Shown one piece after another: positions 1-6,520 of a stretch of DNA of 8,046 nt. The stretch's first letter is position 1. Each line of letters begins with the position of its first letter. The notes beneath the pieces were generated by a model, which was given only the letters and a program-made list of their open reading frames with translations, was not told the DNA's origin and ran no database searches. This DNA comes from Candidatus Woesearchaeota archaeon (GTDB lineage Archaea; Nanobdellota; Nanobdellia; Woesearchaeales; DSVV01), in assembly GCA_023267795.1 (NCBI GenBank), contig JAHFMP010000038.1:1-8046 (forward strand). The letters run 5' to 3'. The position numbers and the translations under genes are program-made.

Positions 1-561
1 TATATCAGTTCTCCATAGCCAGAAATAATATACGCTAATAAAAAAGAACGCAGTAAATGCAAAATCTGTAATAGCCAGCCCTGTATACGCCAGCATATTT
101 GGGCAGAGTGCATACAAAAAAAGTGCAAACAATCCTGATTTTTCACCATATAGGGCAGCTGCCCACTGAAAAATATATAATCCTAAAATAATCCCTAAAA
201 ATAAAAAAGGAAGTCTTGCATATAAAAGAAGATTTTCTGCATCATTCCCTGATTCATAGAAAAATTCTCTCGAGAAAAACCACTGATTCACGTAGGCTTC
301 ATCAGATTGTTCTGCTGCAATCCAATTATTCGATGTAAGATTTACTGTTGGATTGAAAAAAAGAAGCGGAAGCCCTGCAATAAGCTTTGCCAAAGGAGGA
401 TGCTCAAAATTGAGGCGAAAATCTTCTGTTTTCCAATACATGTAGCCTGATGCAATATAATTTGGCTCATCGAATGTTACTGCTGTTTCTGTCATGCTTG
501 TTATTGCAAGCACTACAAAAAATGCCAAAAGGAAGAATACAAAAATAGTTGTTTTTTTCAT
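1..561 (-). CDS. GT39/PMT-family membrane glycosyltransferase, N-terminal part (runs off window start)
   Basis: The gene reads from an ATG at 561 to the window edge and gives 187 residues without a stop. A hydrophobic segment at residues 5-23 starts the protein. It is followed by an extracytoplasmic-type loop with the acidic pair D31-E32 in FDEPNYIASGY and the motif EHPPLAK (53-59). Further hydrophobic segments lie at about 111-133 and 142-183, with an ITD motif at 164-166. An acidic pair in the first loop, HPPLAK and a later TD motif are the hallmarks of the GT39/ArnT-like (PMT_2) family, which moves a sugar from a polyprenyl-phosphate donor to a protein or lipid on the outer face of the membrane. 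In this family the first-loop acidic residue is the likely catalytic base. Full members are usually 450-600 residues, so most of the protein is missing. It is divergent from the GT2 gene at 645 and shares its promoter region. No Shine-Dalgarno is visible. The family is fairly sure; donor and acceptor are unknown. Confidence 0.85.
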   Translation of the reverse strand, partial: MKKTTIFVFFLLAFFVVLAITSMTETAVTFDEPNYIASGYMYWKTEDFRLNFEHPPLAKLIAGLPLLFFNPTVNLTSNNWIAAEQSDEAYVNQWFFSREFFYESGNDAENLLLYARLPFLFLGIILGLYIFQWAAALYGEKSGLFALFLYALCPNMLAYTGLAITDFAFTAFFFISVYYFWLWRTDI

Positions 562-605
562 TTTACAGCAAAATCATTTCACAATAGTGTTCAGAAAGGA
601 TTTTG

Positions 606-621
606 TTATAAAGCTTTATAA
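606..621. promoter_or_regulatory. Palindromic double TATA box, divergent promoter
   Basis: TTATAAAGCTTTATAA is a perfect 16-bp palindrome in the 83-base gap between two divergent glycosyltransferase genes. Read to the right, its TTTATAAA half (615-622) is centred about 26 bases before the ATG at 645, so that transcript would be leaderless. Read to the left, TTTATAA (612-606) predicts a start near 585 and a leader of about 24 bases before the ATG at 561. The two boxes overlap head to head, so TBP could probably serve only one direction at a time. The TATA role follows from the archaeal consensus and spacing. Confidence 0.7.
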
Positions 622-644
622 AGTTTTTTTGGTTCTTTCCAAAA

Positions 645-1982
645 ATGCAAACAATAAGTCTATGCATGATTGTGAAGAATGAAGAAAGCTGTTTAGAAAA
701 ATGTTTGACAGCTGTTAAAGATCTTGTTGATGAAATTATTATTGTAGATACTGGCTCAACAGACAAAACACTTGAAATTTCACAACGCTTTACTGACAAA
801 ACTTTTTTTTTTGAATGGTGCAACGACTTCAGTGCAGCGCGTAATTTCTCACTAACAAAAGCAACAAAAGAATGGATCCTGTTTTTAGACGCTGATGAAA
901 TACTTGCAAAAGATGATCATACTGCGATTCGCAAACTTATAGAAAGAAAAGATGCTATTGCATACGCATTTGATCAAGTGGAATATACAAATGATGCGTC
1001 ATTGACAGGATTTGTATATATTCAAAAAAAAGACAAACATTCACAAGAATTTCTGGGAAAAGTTATTGTTTCTCACGCTATTCGTCTATTTCGCAATACT
1101 CCCAATATTTGTTTTCACTGGAAAATACATGAATCAATTTCACCATCTCTGGAAGCAAAAGGCTTGACTGCTTTGTCTTCTGGAATTATCATTCACCATT
1201 ACAAAAATGAAAAAAATCATGAGTTTCAACAGCAAAAAATGTTGATGTATCTCAAAATAGGAGAAGAGCAAATCAAAGCAACTCCACAGCACCCAAAACC
1301 ATTGTATGAAACAGGCCTTATTTATTACTTTCTTGGACGATACAGGGATGCTGCTGCTGCTTTTGAAAAAGTTATTGCCATGATTCCTAAAAAATATAGT
1401 GAAGATGCCAAATTTTCAGACATGAAAAGAGCATATCATAAGCTTGCGAGATGTTATACAAAACTCAATGAGTTTCCGAGAGCAATCTCACTGTATGAAA
1501 AATACAATCAGCTAAAGCCAAATGAAAGTGATGCTCTTGCAGAACTGGGATTGCTTCACATTAAGATAAATGATACTGAGAAAGCCAAATTGTTTTTTCT
1601 TCGCGCACTGGAAGCAAATCCTGCAAACATTCTTGCAGCACATAATCTCTCTCTTTTATACATCCATTTGGGACAGAAAGAGAAAGCTCATGAACTTCTT
1701 CAAGCCATTAAAGAAAAATATCCAAATCAATACACATACAACACATTGGGAATACTTGCAGTTCAAGAAAACAAACTTACTGAAGCAAAAGATTTTTTTG
1801 AAAATGGGATTTCTCTCCAACAATATTCCTCTCAGGACATTACGATTAACCTATATATCAACTTAATTCAACTCTTTATTTTTCAAAAAGAAAAGAAGCC
1901 TGCAGAGAAATGGCTACTGCAATTAAAAAAGTTCTATAAAGGAGACATCAATACTATCGAGAAAACAATTAACGCTTTATAA
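645..1982 (+). CDS. GT2 family glycosyltransferase with C-terminal TPR-like repeats
   Basis: This 445-residue cytoplasmic-type protein has no signal peptide or membrane segment. Residues 4-110 form a GT-A glycosyltransferase family 2 domain: ISLCMIVKNEE (4-14), VDTGSTD (34-40) for nucleotide binding, NDFSAARN (60-67), and the metal-binding DAD at 82-84 within LFLDADE. RLFRN (147-151) and the HWKIHE stretch (158-163) match the end of the catalytic domain in this subgroup. From about 215 to 430 there are helical pairs of TPR type, for example 227-247, 264-290, 297-325 and 331-356. The GT2-plus-TPR arrangement occurs in SunS-like and other protein-modifying transferases, where the repeats may hold the acceptor; that role here is inference. 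A paralogue of nearly equal length lies at 5133-6500 in the opposite orientation. The start is supported by a TATA box centred about 26 bases upstream, giving a leaderless message without Shine-Dalgarno. A run of ten T at 803-812 lies inside the catalytic domain. Sugar and acceptor are unknown. Confidence 0.88.
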   Translation: MQTISLCMIVKNEESCLEKCLTAVKDLVDEIIIVDTGSTDKTLEISQRFTDKTFFFEWCNDFSAARNFSLTKATKEWILFLDADEILAKDDHTAIRKLIERKDAIAYAFDQVEYTNDASLTGFVYIQKKDKHSQEFLGKVIVSHAIRLFRNTPNICFHWKIHESISPSLEAKGLTALSSGIIIHHYKNEKNHEFQQQKMLMYLKIGEEQIKATPQHPKPLYETGLIYYFLGRYRDAAAAFEKVIAMIPKKYSEDAKFSDMKRAYHKLARCYTKLNEFPRAISLYEKYNQLKPNESDALAELGLLHIKINDTEKAKLFFLRALEANPANILAAHNLSLLYIHLGQKEKAHELLQAIKEKYPNQYTYNTLGILAVQENKLTEAKDFFENGISLQQYSSQDITINLYINLIQLFIFQKEKKPAEKWLLQLKKFYKGDINTIEKTINAL

Positions 1983-1994
1983 TACTTTATGATG

Positions 1995-2037
1995 AAAAAA
2001 TGAGAAAAAAATAAAAAAAGAAAGAAAAAATTCTTTC
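1995..2037 (-). terminator. Terminator of the S-layer gene (hairpin plus T tracts)
   Basis: Just past the S-layer stop codon, the minus strand carries an inverted repeat GAAAGAA/TTCTTTC (2020-2026 and 2031-2037) with a four-base loop. It is followed by T-rich tracts (2019-1995) with runs of six or seven T. Archaeal RNA polymerase terminates at T tracts, so this is a natural end for a strongly expressed message. The stem is A-T rich and weak, so the T tracts are probably the active part. The region also separates the convergent GT2 gene ending at 1982. Confidence 0.6.
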
Positions 2038-2042
2038 AAGAT

Positions 2043-4604
2043 TTAATCAGCTGCTTCAACAGACAAGCTACTTTCACTTACTGTGGTAGCAATCATTTCA
2101 TCGCCAGTGAGATCATAGTCTTCCCAGTTAGAGACAATTTGCGCTGCCAAGCGTGTATCCATTGCATCCTGACCTGCAACAACTAATGCAACATAGTCAC
2201 CGTTTTCGAACAATTTGATTAAAGCTTGTCCGCTTTCAACACCAAGAGCTGTACTACAATCAGCTGGGTTGCCCATTAATTCCGAAACAACACTGTTTGC
2301 GCATGGACCACCTACTGCAACAATGTTCTTGTTTGTAACACTGCTTACTTCAGTATCCAATTTTACAGCACTGACACTGATTGGCATAACAGTTTGTGTT
2401 GTTGTTGTAGCTGCTTCTGCTGTAGAAGCATCAGTTGGTGCAATGTACAATTTTGCATACGATGTGTCGTATGGATGCTGAATGACGAGACTCTGTTGAT
2501 CTTCTCTATCGTACGTGATTAAAGTTCCTTTTTTAGTAAAGAACTTTTGGAAATCATCGTTCTCATCAGATTCATCAAAGAGACCAAATCCTTGTGTAGC
2601 TGTCAATGCTGAGACAGTAGTGCTGTTCCACTCAATGCTGTTGTCTGTAACATCATCATATGCAGCTGTTACGTTGAGAGGACCCAAAACGTTTGATGGA
2701 CCAATGTACAACGTTGCACTAAGATCTCCATCATTGTACTCAGAAAACAACATACCCTGGAACGCTTGTGTTCCAATGACTCCACTGAAACGGTTACCAA
2801 AAGCTCCACCGACAGTATCGTGGAGTGTTAATTTTCCACGGTTCAACGTTGTAATATTTGCACCGTTGAACGCTCCTGTACTGGTAAAGTTCACATACCT
2901 TCCATTCTCGTTGATAAGCAATCCAATTGCTCCAGCACTCTTCAAGGTAATGTTAGAGATGTTTACAGGAGTTGTACTGCCTGCTCCTTGATCAGAGTAT
3001 GAAACATCATCATCTGTTGTTCCATATGTCAAGTCATCAAAGTTAATTTCATTGTCGTTGATATCAATGTTGGTAATTTGTATCAAGTGTGCTTCTGCTT
3101 TTGTTGACTCAACAACAAGGAACATTGCTCCCTGACAATCTACAACACTTGAAGTACCAGTACATACTTCGTTTTCCAAGTACACAAGCTCATCTTGATT
3201 TGCTGTCGTAGATGATGGAGCTTCATTTCCCCACTGTATAACTTCAGTAGCAGCTTCTCCTGATGTAAAGCTGGAATCTGCTGCAAGCGGGATTTCCACT
3301 AAACGCCCATCCTCGTTCTTGAATTTGATATTTGCAGAAGTTGATCCTGCAACAAACTCAATTGTTTCAGTGCCACCTGTTTCCACACCTGCAAAGACAA
3401 ATTTAAAGTTTCCAAACATTGGATCAATATATTCATCTCCTGGTGCAAGGAATACTTCATCTGTATCAGGTGCAAATCCAATATCAAAGCCAGTCCATCT
3501 CAATTCACCACTAGTTGGCACACTGCTTGCTGCCCGAAACAAACCAAGTGTTCCATCAACATCTTCATTGTTGAACTGGATTTCATCGTTTTGCCTGATA
3601 GTCACTTCTCCTGCTCCGATTGCAACTTCACACACGTCCTGATCTCCTGCTTCAATGTTGACTCTCTTTGCATCAGTGATACCGAGAGTAACGCCATTGA
3701 CAGTTTCTGTGTCTTTGACATCTACCCACACTTCTGTACCATCAACTTTGAATCCACATGATCCAGCATCTTCTGTTGCATCTGCAGATACATCCATTAA
3801 TTCAACAGTGTGTTCTACACCATCAATTGTTCTTGTGAGAGATTCTCCTTCACTCATCCAGACAACAGAGTCACCAGATTGCATCTCAAGCTCTGCTAAT
3901 CTTGGCAAAGCAGCTGCTACTGTTGTAATTCTTACATCAGTTATCGTATAACTCTTTCCTTGGATGTTCAAAGATGTTCCTTCCAGATCATCTCCTGCTT
4001 TTGCATCAGATGTATTACTTACTGAAATATAGCTGTCAAACTGCAACGAGTAGTTGTACAAAAAGTTGTTGGAGTTATCAACAAAGATGTATGTGTCTGC
4101 AACTGGCGCATCATCGTCATCCTGTGTGTACAAGAATTGTCCTGTTGCCTGACTCTGAAATAATAGTATTTGTGTGTATTTTTCATCGTTGTCATTGTCT
4201 CCTTCTGCATCATGATAGACATCGTCTGCCAACAAGTCAAGATCTGAATCATCTACACTTGGTTCACAAGCTGAGATGTTGTAGCCAGGGTACAAGTTTC
4301 TATTACACAACTCATATCCTTCACTGACACTATATTCTTCATCTGATTCTGTGTCTTCAGCAACTGCTGTTGTTTGGACAGAAACAGATTGAAGACTTGT
4401 TGCAATATTGGTAATCCCAATAACGTCTTCTGCCTTTGCATCAGCACCCACAACTAATATTCCATTAAATGCTCCATCCTCGATGAACATCCCAGGATAG
4501 TCTGACAGGTCTGCTGCCATTGCTGCACCCATTAATGTCGCTCCTACCATTGTAGCAGCTGCACCAAGTGATGCAATCTTTTTGATGGTTTTTTTTACTC
4601 GCAT
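2043..4604 (-). CDS. S-layer (surface layer) protein, secreted
   Basis: This 853-residue acidic protein starts with a Sec signal peptide: basic MRVKKTIKK, a hydrophobic A/G-rich core at 11-29, and likely cleavage near AMA-AD (30/31). The mature N-terminus, with DLSDYPGMFIEDGAFNGILV (32-51) and VVGADAKAED (51-60), and the C-terminal block with VAVGGPCANS (762-771), IKLFENGDYVALVVAG (796-811) and DAMDTRLAA (813-821), match the split N- and C-terminal core of archaeal S-layer proteins (S_layer_N/S_layer_C type, recalling cell-wall-binding repeats). The middle is beta-rich and lineage-specific. Eight cysteines (100, 113, 283, 325, 481, 490, 768, 783) fall in four close pairs, suggesting disulfides. 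Nine N-X-S/T sequons occur at 109, 184, 197, 548, 551, 572, 583, 644 and 660. No C-terminal membrane helix or PGF-CTERM-like tail is seen; the protein ends in SLSVEAAD. A strong Shine-Dalgarno and a T-tract terminator fit high expression. Its role is to form the outer protein lattice of the cell. The family is confident; the lineage is inferred. Confidence 0.9.
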   Translation of the reverse strand: MRVKKTIKKIASLGAAATMVGATLMGAAMAADLSDYPGMFIEDGAFNGILVVGADAKAEDVIGITNIATSLQSVSVQTTAVAEDTESDEEYSVSEGYELCNRNLYPGYNISACEPSVDDSDLDLLADDVYHDAEGDNDNDEKYTQILLFQSQATGQFLYTQDDDDAPVADTYIFVDNSNNFLYNYSLQFDSYISVSNTSDAKAGDDLEGTSLNIQGKSYTITDVRITTVAAALPRLAELEMQSGDSVVWMSEGESLTRTIDGVEHTVELMDVSADATEDAGSCGFKVDGTEVWVDVKDTETVNGVTLGITDAKRVNIEAGDQDVCEVAIGAGEVTIRQNDEIQFNNEDVDGTLGLFRAASSVPTSGELRWTGFDIGFAPDTDEVFLAPGDEYIDPMFGNFKFVFAGVETGGTETIEFVAGSTSANIKFKNEDGRLVEIPLAADSSFTSGEAATEVIQWGNEAPSSTTANQDELVYLENEVCTGTSSVVDCQGAMFLVVESTKAEAHLIQITNIDINDNEINFDDLTYGTTDDDVSYSDQGAGSTTPVNISNITLKSAGAIGLLINENGRYVNFTSTGAFNGANITTLNRGKLTLHDTVGGAFGNRFSGVIGTQAFQGMLFSEYNDGDLSATLYIGPSNVLGPLNVTAAYDDVTDNSIEWNSTTVSALTATQGFGLFDESDENDDFQKFFTKKGTLITYDREDQQSLVIQHPYDTSYAKLYIAPTDASTAEAATTTTQTVMPISVSAVKLDTEVSSVTNKNIVAVGGPCANSVVSELMGNPADCSTALGVESGQALIKLFENGDYVALVVAGQDAMDTRLAAQIVSNWEDYDLTGDEMIATTVSESSLSVEAAD

Positions 4605-4610
4605 ACACTA

Positions 4611-4617
4611 CACCTCC
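4611..4617 (-). promoter_or_regulatory. Strong Shine-Dalgarno of the S-layer gene
   Basis: The minus strand reads GGAGGTG six bases before the ATG at 4604, a near-perfect match to the 16S rRNA 3' end. It fixes the start codon and fits an abundant protein. None of the other protein genes in the window has such a site. Confidence 0.85.
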
Positions 4618-4632
4618 GTGTGTATCTTTTTT

Positions 4633-4665
4633 TCTAGGCTATTATACATACATATCTAGGCTATT
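4633..4665 (-). promoter_or_regulatory. S-layer promoter: TATA region flanked by an 11-bp direct repeat
   Basis: On the minus strand AATAGCCTAGA occurs twice, at 4665-4655 and 4643-4633, exactly 22 bases apart (about two helix turns). The TATA-like TATGTATGTATAAT lies between them and runs into the second copy. A TATA centre near 4645 predicts a start near 4619 and a leader of about 15 bases that just contains the Shine-Dalgarno. The position of the repeats around the box suggests a transcription-factor site, possibly a repressor that blocks TBP/TFB or an activator at the BRE. The repeat is seen directly; its regulatory role is inferred. Confidence 0.6.
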
Positions 4666-4857
4666 TGAAAAACCATGCAGGATGCACAGTTTTTGCTTTT
4701 CATGGAAAAGGAAAGTTATTCCTCGTCGAAAAACTGCCATATAATTATTTTTATTGAATTGTTAGGTTAAAACTCCTTTAAATATTTTTCGTCATTTGAC
4801 CAGTTACTTTTCTAAGTGTATGAGGACATATTACGAAACCCAAATAAGAAGCAAAAC

Positions 4858-4898
4858 AATCACTCTGATGCACACTTCTAAGGAGCATCAAAGTGATT
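4858..4898 (-). repeat. 14-bp stem-loop downstream of tRNA-Leu
   Basis: The arms at 4858-4871 and 4885-4898 are inverted repeats of 14 bases with a 13-base loop. On the plus strand one pair is a C/A mismatch. On the minus strand the same pair is U-G, so an RNA made from the minus strand, the direction of the tRNA, would form an uninterrupted 14-bp stem. This hints at a structured 3' element or small RNA on that strand. There is no strong T tract directly after it. Confidence 0.5.
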
Positions 4899-4904
4899 AC
4901 TTCA

Positions 4905-4970
4905 TTCATGCGGACGACAGATAGAAGAAAATGCCGACTTCATCGACATTTTCAAACCTGTCGTCTGCAT
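4905..4970. repeat. Nested inverted repeat containing a copy of the tRNA-Leu 3' end
   Basis: The outer arms are 4908-4920 (ATGCGGACGACAG) and 4958-4970 (CTGTCGTCTGCAT), pairing over 13 bases with one G-T. The inner arms are 4927-4937 and 4943-4953, pairing over 11 bases with one C/A position and a 5-base loop. An outermost pairing of CAAAGTGA (4889-4896) with TCACTTTG (4971-4978) is also possible, with an 11-base bulge. The first 16 bases (4905-4920) are identical to 4979-4994, which comprises the last 12 bases of the tRNA gene and 4 flanking bases. The structure is directly visible; its origin is unknown. Confidence 0.6.
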
Positions 4971-4982
4971 TCACTTTGTTCA

Positions 4983-5066
4983 TGCGGACGACAGGATTCG
5001 AACCTGCGAAGGCACTAAGCCAACAGGGCCTAAACCTGTTCCGTTTGGCCACTCCGGCACGTCCGC
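4983..5066 (-). tRNA. tRNA-Leu (anticodon UAG)
   Basis: The 84-base minus-strand sequence folds as a class II tRNA. The acceptor stem GCGGACG/CGTCCGC is fully paired, with discriminator A. The D arm has CCG/CGG and a GG in the loop. The anticodon stem ACAGG/CCTGT encloses the loop TTTAGGC, giving anticodon UAG, which reads the leucine codon CUA. The long variable arm (TGGCTTAGTGCCTTC) is typical of leucine. The T arm has stem GCAGG/CCTGT with one G-U and loop TTCGAAT. No intron is present and CCA is not encoded; it would be added after transcription. Position 73 is A, as expected for leucine identity. Twelve bases of its 3' end are repeated 74 bases downstream. Confidence 0.96.
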
Positions 5067-5110
5067 AATAATGAGCTTCAATTTGCCAGAAAAAAGAAAA
5101 AATGCTCTCC

Positions 5111-5122
5111 CTTATATATTTT
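5111..5122 (-). promoter_or_regulatory. Promoter of tRNA-Leu
   Basis: The minus strand reads AAAATATATAAG, preceded by GGA (BRE-like), about 50 bases before the tRNA 5' end. A start near 5090 would give a leader of about 24 bases, to be removed by RNase P. The box sits just after the stop codon of the GT2 gene that ends at 5133, so the tRNA probably has its own promoter. Confidence 0.65.
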
Positions 5123-5132
5123 CCTTAAAAAA

Positions 5133-6500
5133 CTATCCTACATTAATTGTATAATTTACATGATTGCCTGCTGCAATGTTTTTGAGCATTTTAATCCGCT
5201 GCAGCAATTGCTCCTTCAAAGGATGATTATACTGAATTGCCCCCTCAAAAGCTGCAACAGCTTTTCTCCACTCCTTTTTTTTTTCATATAACGCACCTAA
5301 ACTAAAAAAGAACTGCGAATATTCTGGATGAACTATAATACCATGCTCAAATACTTTTATGGCATCATCAACATAAGCAATATGGTCATAACAAACACCA
5401 AGGTACTCTATAAAATTTACATCACCTGGCATTGCACGAAACAATTTTTTTAAAACTACAATTGCTGCACGATATGCTTTTTTATGATAGAACGCTTTTG
5501 CAAGATTAAACACTGAATTTACATCATGCTGCTCTAAATCAAGCAATTGGACAAGCTCATGCAATGCACGAAGCTGCCTGCTCTTTGCAACCAACTCTGT
5601 TATTACTGCTTTTTTTGCTGCTCTTTTTTCATTATTTTTATTATCCACATTTTCTTGACAAAAAACAGCATCAGCAAGGAAATAAAATGATTTTTCAAAA
5701 TTATCTTCAAAAAGAACATAGCCAACTGCAAGATCCAAGCAGATTTTTGGATCTTTTCCATGCTTCACTTTCTCTTTGGACATTTCAAAATAAAGTTTCT
5801 GCTTTTCCTGCACGTACTCCTGACTTTTCAGGAAATGCAAATGATGTATAGGAATTGGCACTTGCACAATTGTTTTCAACGGCTGCTCTACATTCCACTC
5901 AATGATTGAAGGATTAACATCCTCATGAACATGGCCTTTAAAATATATTTTTTGGGTATTCTTGAACAATCGCGTGATATACAAAACATCATAGTAGCCA
6001 TTGAACTCTGCACAAAGAGGAAATTCTTTTTGGAGCTGCTCTTTTTCTTCTTTTTTCATGGAAATCCAATTACCATAATTGCTATAATTGCTATCTTTTC
6101 CTTTTTCTTTTATATATTTTGTATAATGTCTGCTCACAAAAGAAAAGGCAACTATTTCTTCTCCTTCTTTTTCATGAGTTTTCAAGTCCCCCAACAGATT
6201 TTTGAGATCTTTCAAATCATTTGCAGAAATGCACTCATCTGCATCAAGGAAAATAATCCAGTCACTTTTTGCCATTGATTTTGCGAAATTCTTTGCTTTC
6301 GAAAAATCATTCTCCCATTTAAAATCATAGACTGTTGCACCACATTCCTGTGCAATTTGTCTTGTACTATCTTCTGATCCTGTGTCTACTACAATCATTT
6401 CATCAACAAATAATTTTACTGAATCTAATGAATTCCTAATTAATTGCTCTTCATTTTTTGCAATCATGCAAAGTGAGATTGTTGGTGATTTTTCTTGCAT
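5133..6500 (-). CDS. GT2 family glycosyltransferase with C-terminal TPR-like repeats (second paralogue)
   Basis: This 455-residue soluble protein is a paralogue of the product of 645-1982. The GT-A family 2 domain shows ISLCMIAKNEE (8-18), VVDTGSED (37-44), NDFSKAKNFA (64-73) and the metal-binding DAD (86-88) in IFLDADE. RLFKN (177-181), GHVHED (189-194) and the histidine-rich IHHLHF (218-223) close the catalytic region. Compared with the paralogue there is extra charged sequence at about 108-165. Residues from about 250 carry helical repeats of TPR type, clearest at 326-355, 364-390 and 396-425. It is expected to transfer a sugar from a nucleotide or lipid-linked donor in the cytoplasm; the repeats may bind a protein partner. 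A TATA-like element lies about 27 bases before the ATG at 6500 with no Shine-Dalgarno, so the message is probably leaderless. An A10 run on the coding strand (5275-5284) lies in the repeat region. Substrate is unknown. Confidence 0.88.
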   Translation of the reverse strand: MQEKSPTISLCMIAKNEEQLIRNSLDSVKLFVDEMIVVDTGSEDSTRQIAQECGATVYDFKWENDFSKAKNFAKSMAKSDWIIFLDADECISANDLKDLKNLLGDLKTHEKEGEEIVAFSFVSRHYTKYIKEKGKDSNYSNYGNWISMKKEEKEQLQKEFPLCAEFNGYYDVLYITRLFKNTQKIYFKGHVHEDVNPSIIEWNVEQPLKTIVQVPIPIHHLHFLKSQEYVQEKQKLYFEMSKEKVKHGKDPKICLDLAVGYVLFEDNFEKSFYFLADAVFCQENVDNKNNEKRAAKKAVITELVAKSRQLRALHELVQLLDLEQHDVNSVFNLAKAFYHKKAYRAAIVVLKKLFRAMPGDVNFIEYLGVCYDHIAYVDDAIKVFEHGIIVHPEYSQFFFSLGALYEKKKEWRKAVAAFEGAIQYNHPLKEQLLQRIKMLKNIAAGNHVNYTINVG

Positions 6501-6520
6501 AGAAGTTAAGAATATGTGAT

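Larger units (their letters stand above)
4605..4982. other. 378-base intergenic region, S-layer promoter plus inverted repeats
   Basis: I see no convincing protein gene here. Next to the S-layer start are the Shine-Dalgarno and promoter. At 4687-4736 there is a compound inverted repeat: CAGTTTTT/AAAAACTG outside (4687-4694, 4729-4736) and CTTTTC/GAAAAG (4696-4701, 4705-4710) inside. A TATA-like TTTAAATA lies at 4777-4784 and could drive transcription in either direction. Positions 4858-4970 hold two further hairpins, listed separately. A 34-codon open frame at 4820-4924 (plus) overlaps the hairpins and resembles nothing known to me. Confidence 0.5.

Noticed and set aside
494..682. Plus-strand open frame of 62 codons across the GT39/GT2 intergenic gap
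   Set aside because: It overlaps the GT39 start, the divergent promoter and the GT2 start, and the product has no family character.
2515..2991. Open frame of 158 codons on the plus strand, opposite the S-layer gene
   Set aside because: It lies wholly antisense to a clearly real secreted-protein gene, its product matches nothing I recognise, and several similar frames opposite the same gene (for example 3319-3642, 3655-3951 and 3974-4327) arise from its codon use.
4820..4924. Plus-strand open frame of 34 codons after a TATA-like TTTAAATA (4777-4784)
   Set aside because: There is no Shine-Dalgarno, no recognisable motif, and it overlaps the inverted repeats and the tRNA-end copy, which explain the sequence better.
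4858..4980. C/D-box or H/ACA guide RNA
   Set aside because: TGATG-like strings occur, but I cannot find a properly spaced C, D', C', D set or an ACA after a suitable hairpin.
4905..4994. Integrated mobile element at the tRNA-Leu 3' end
   Set aside because: The two 16-base copies are only 74 bases apart and no integrase or cargo is present between them, so at most this is a remnant.
4858..4994. CRISPR array
   Set aside because: There are only two direct copies plus one inverted copy of a tRNA-derived sequence, with no regular spacers and no cas genes.
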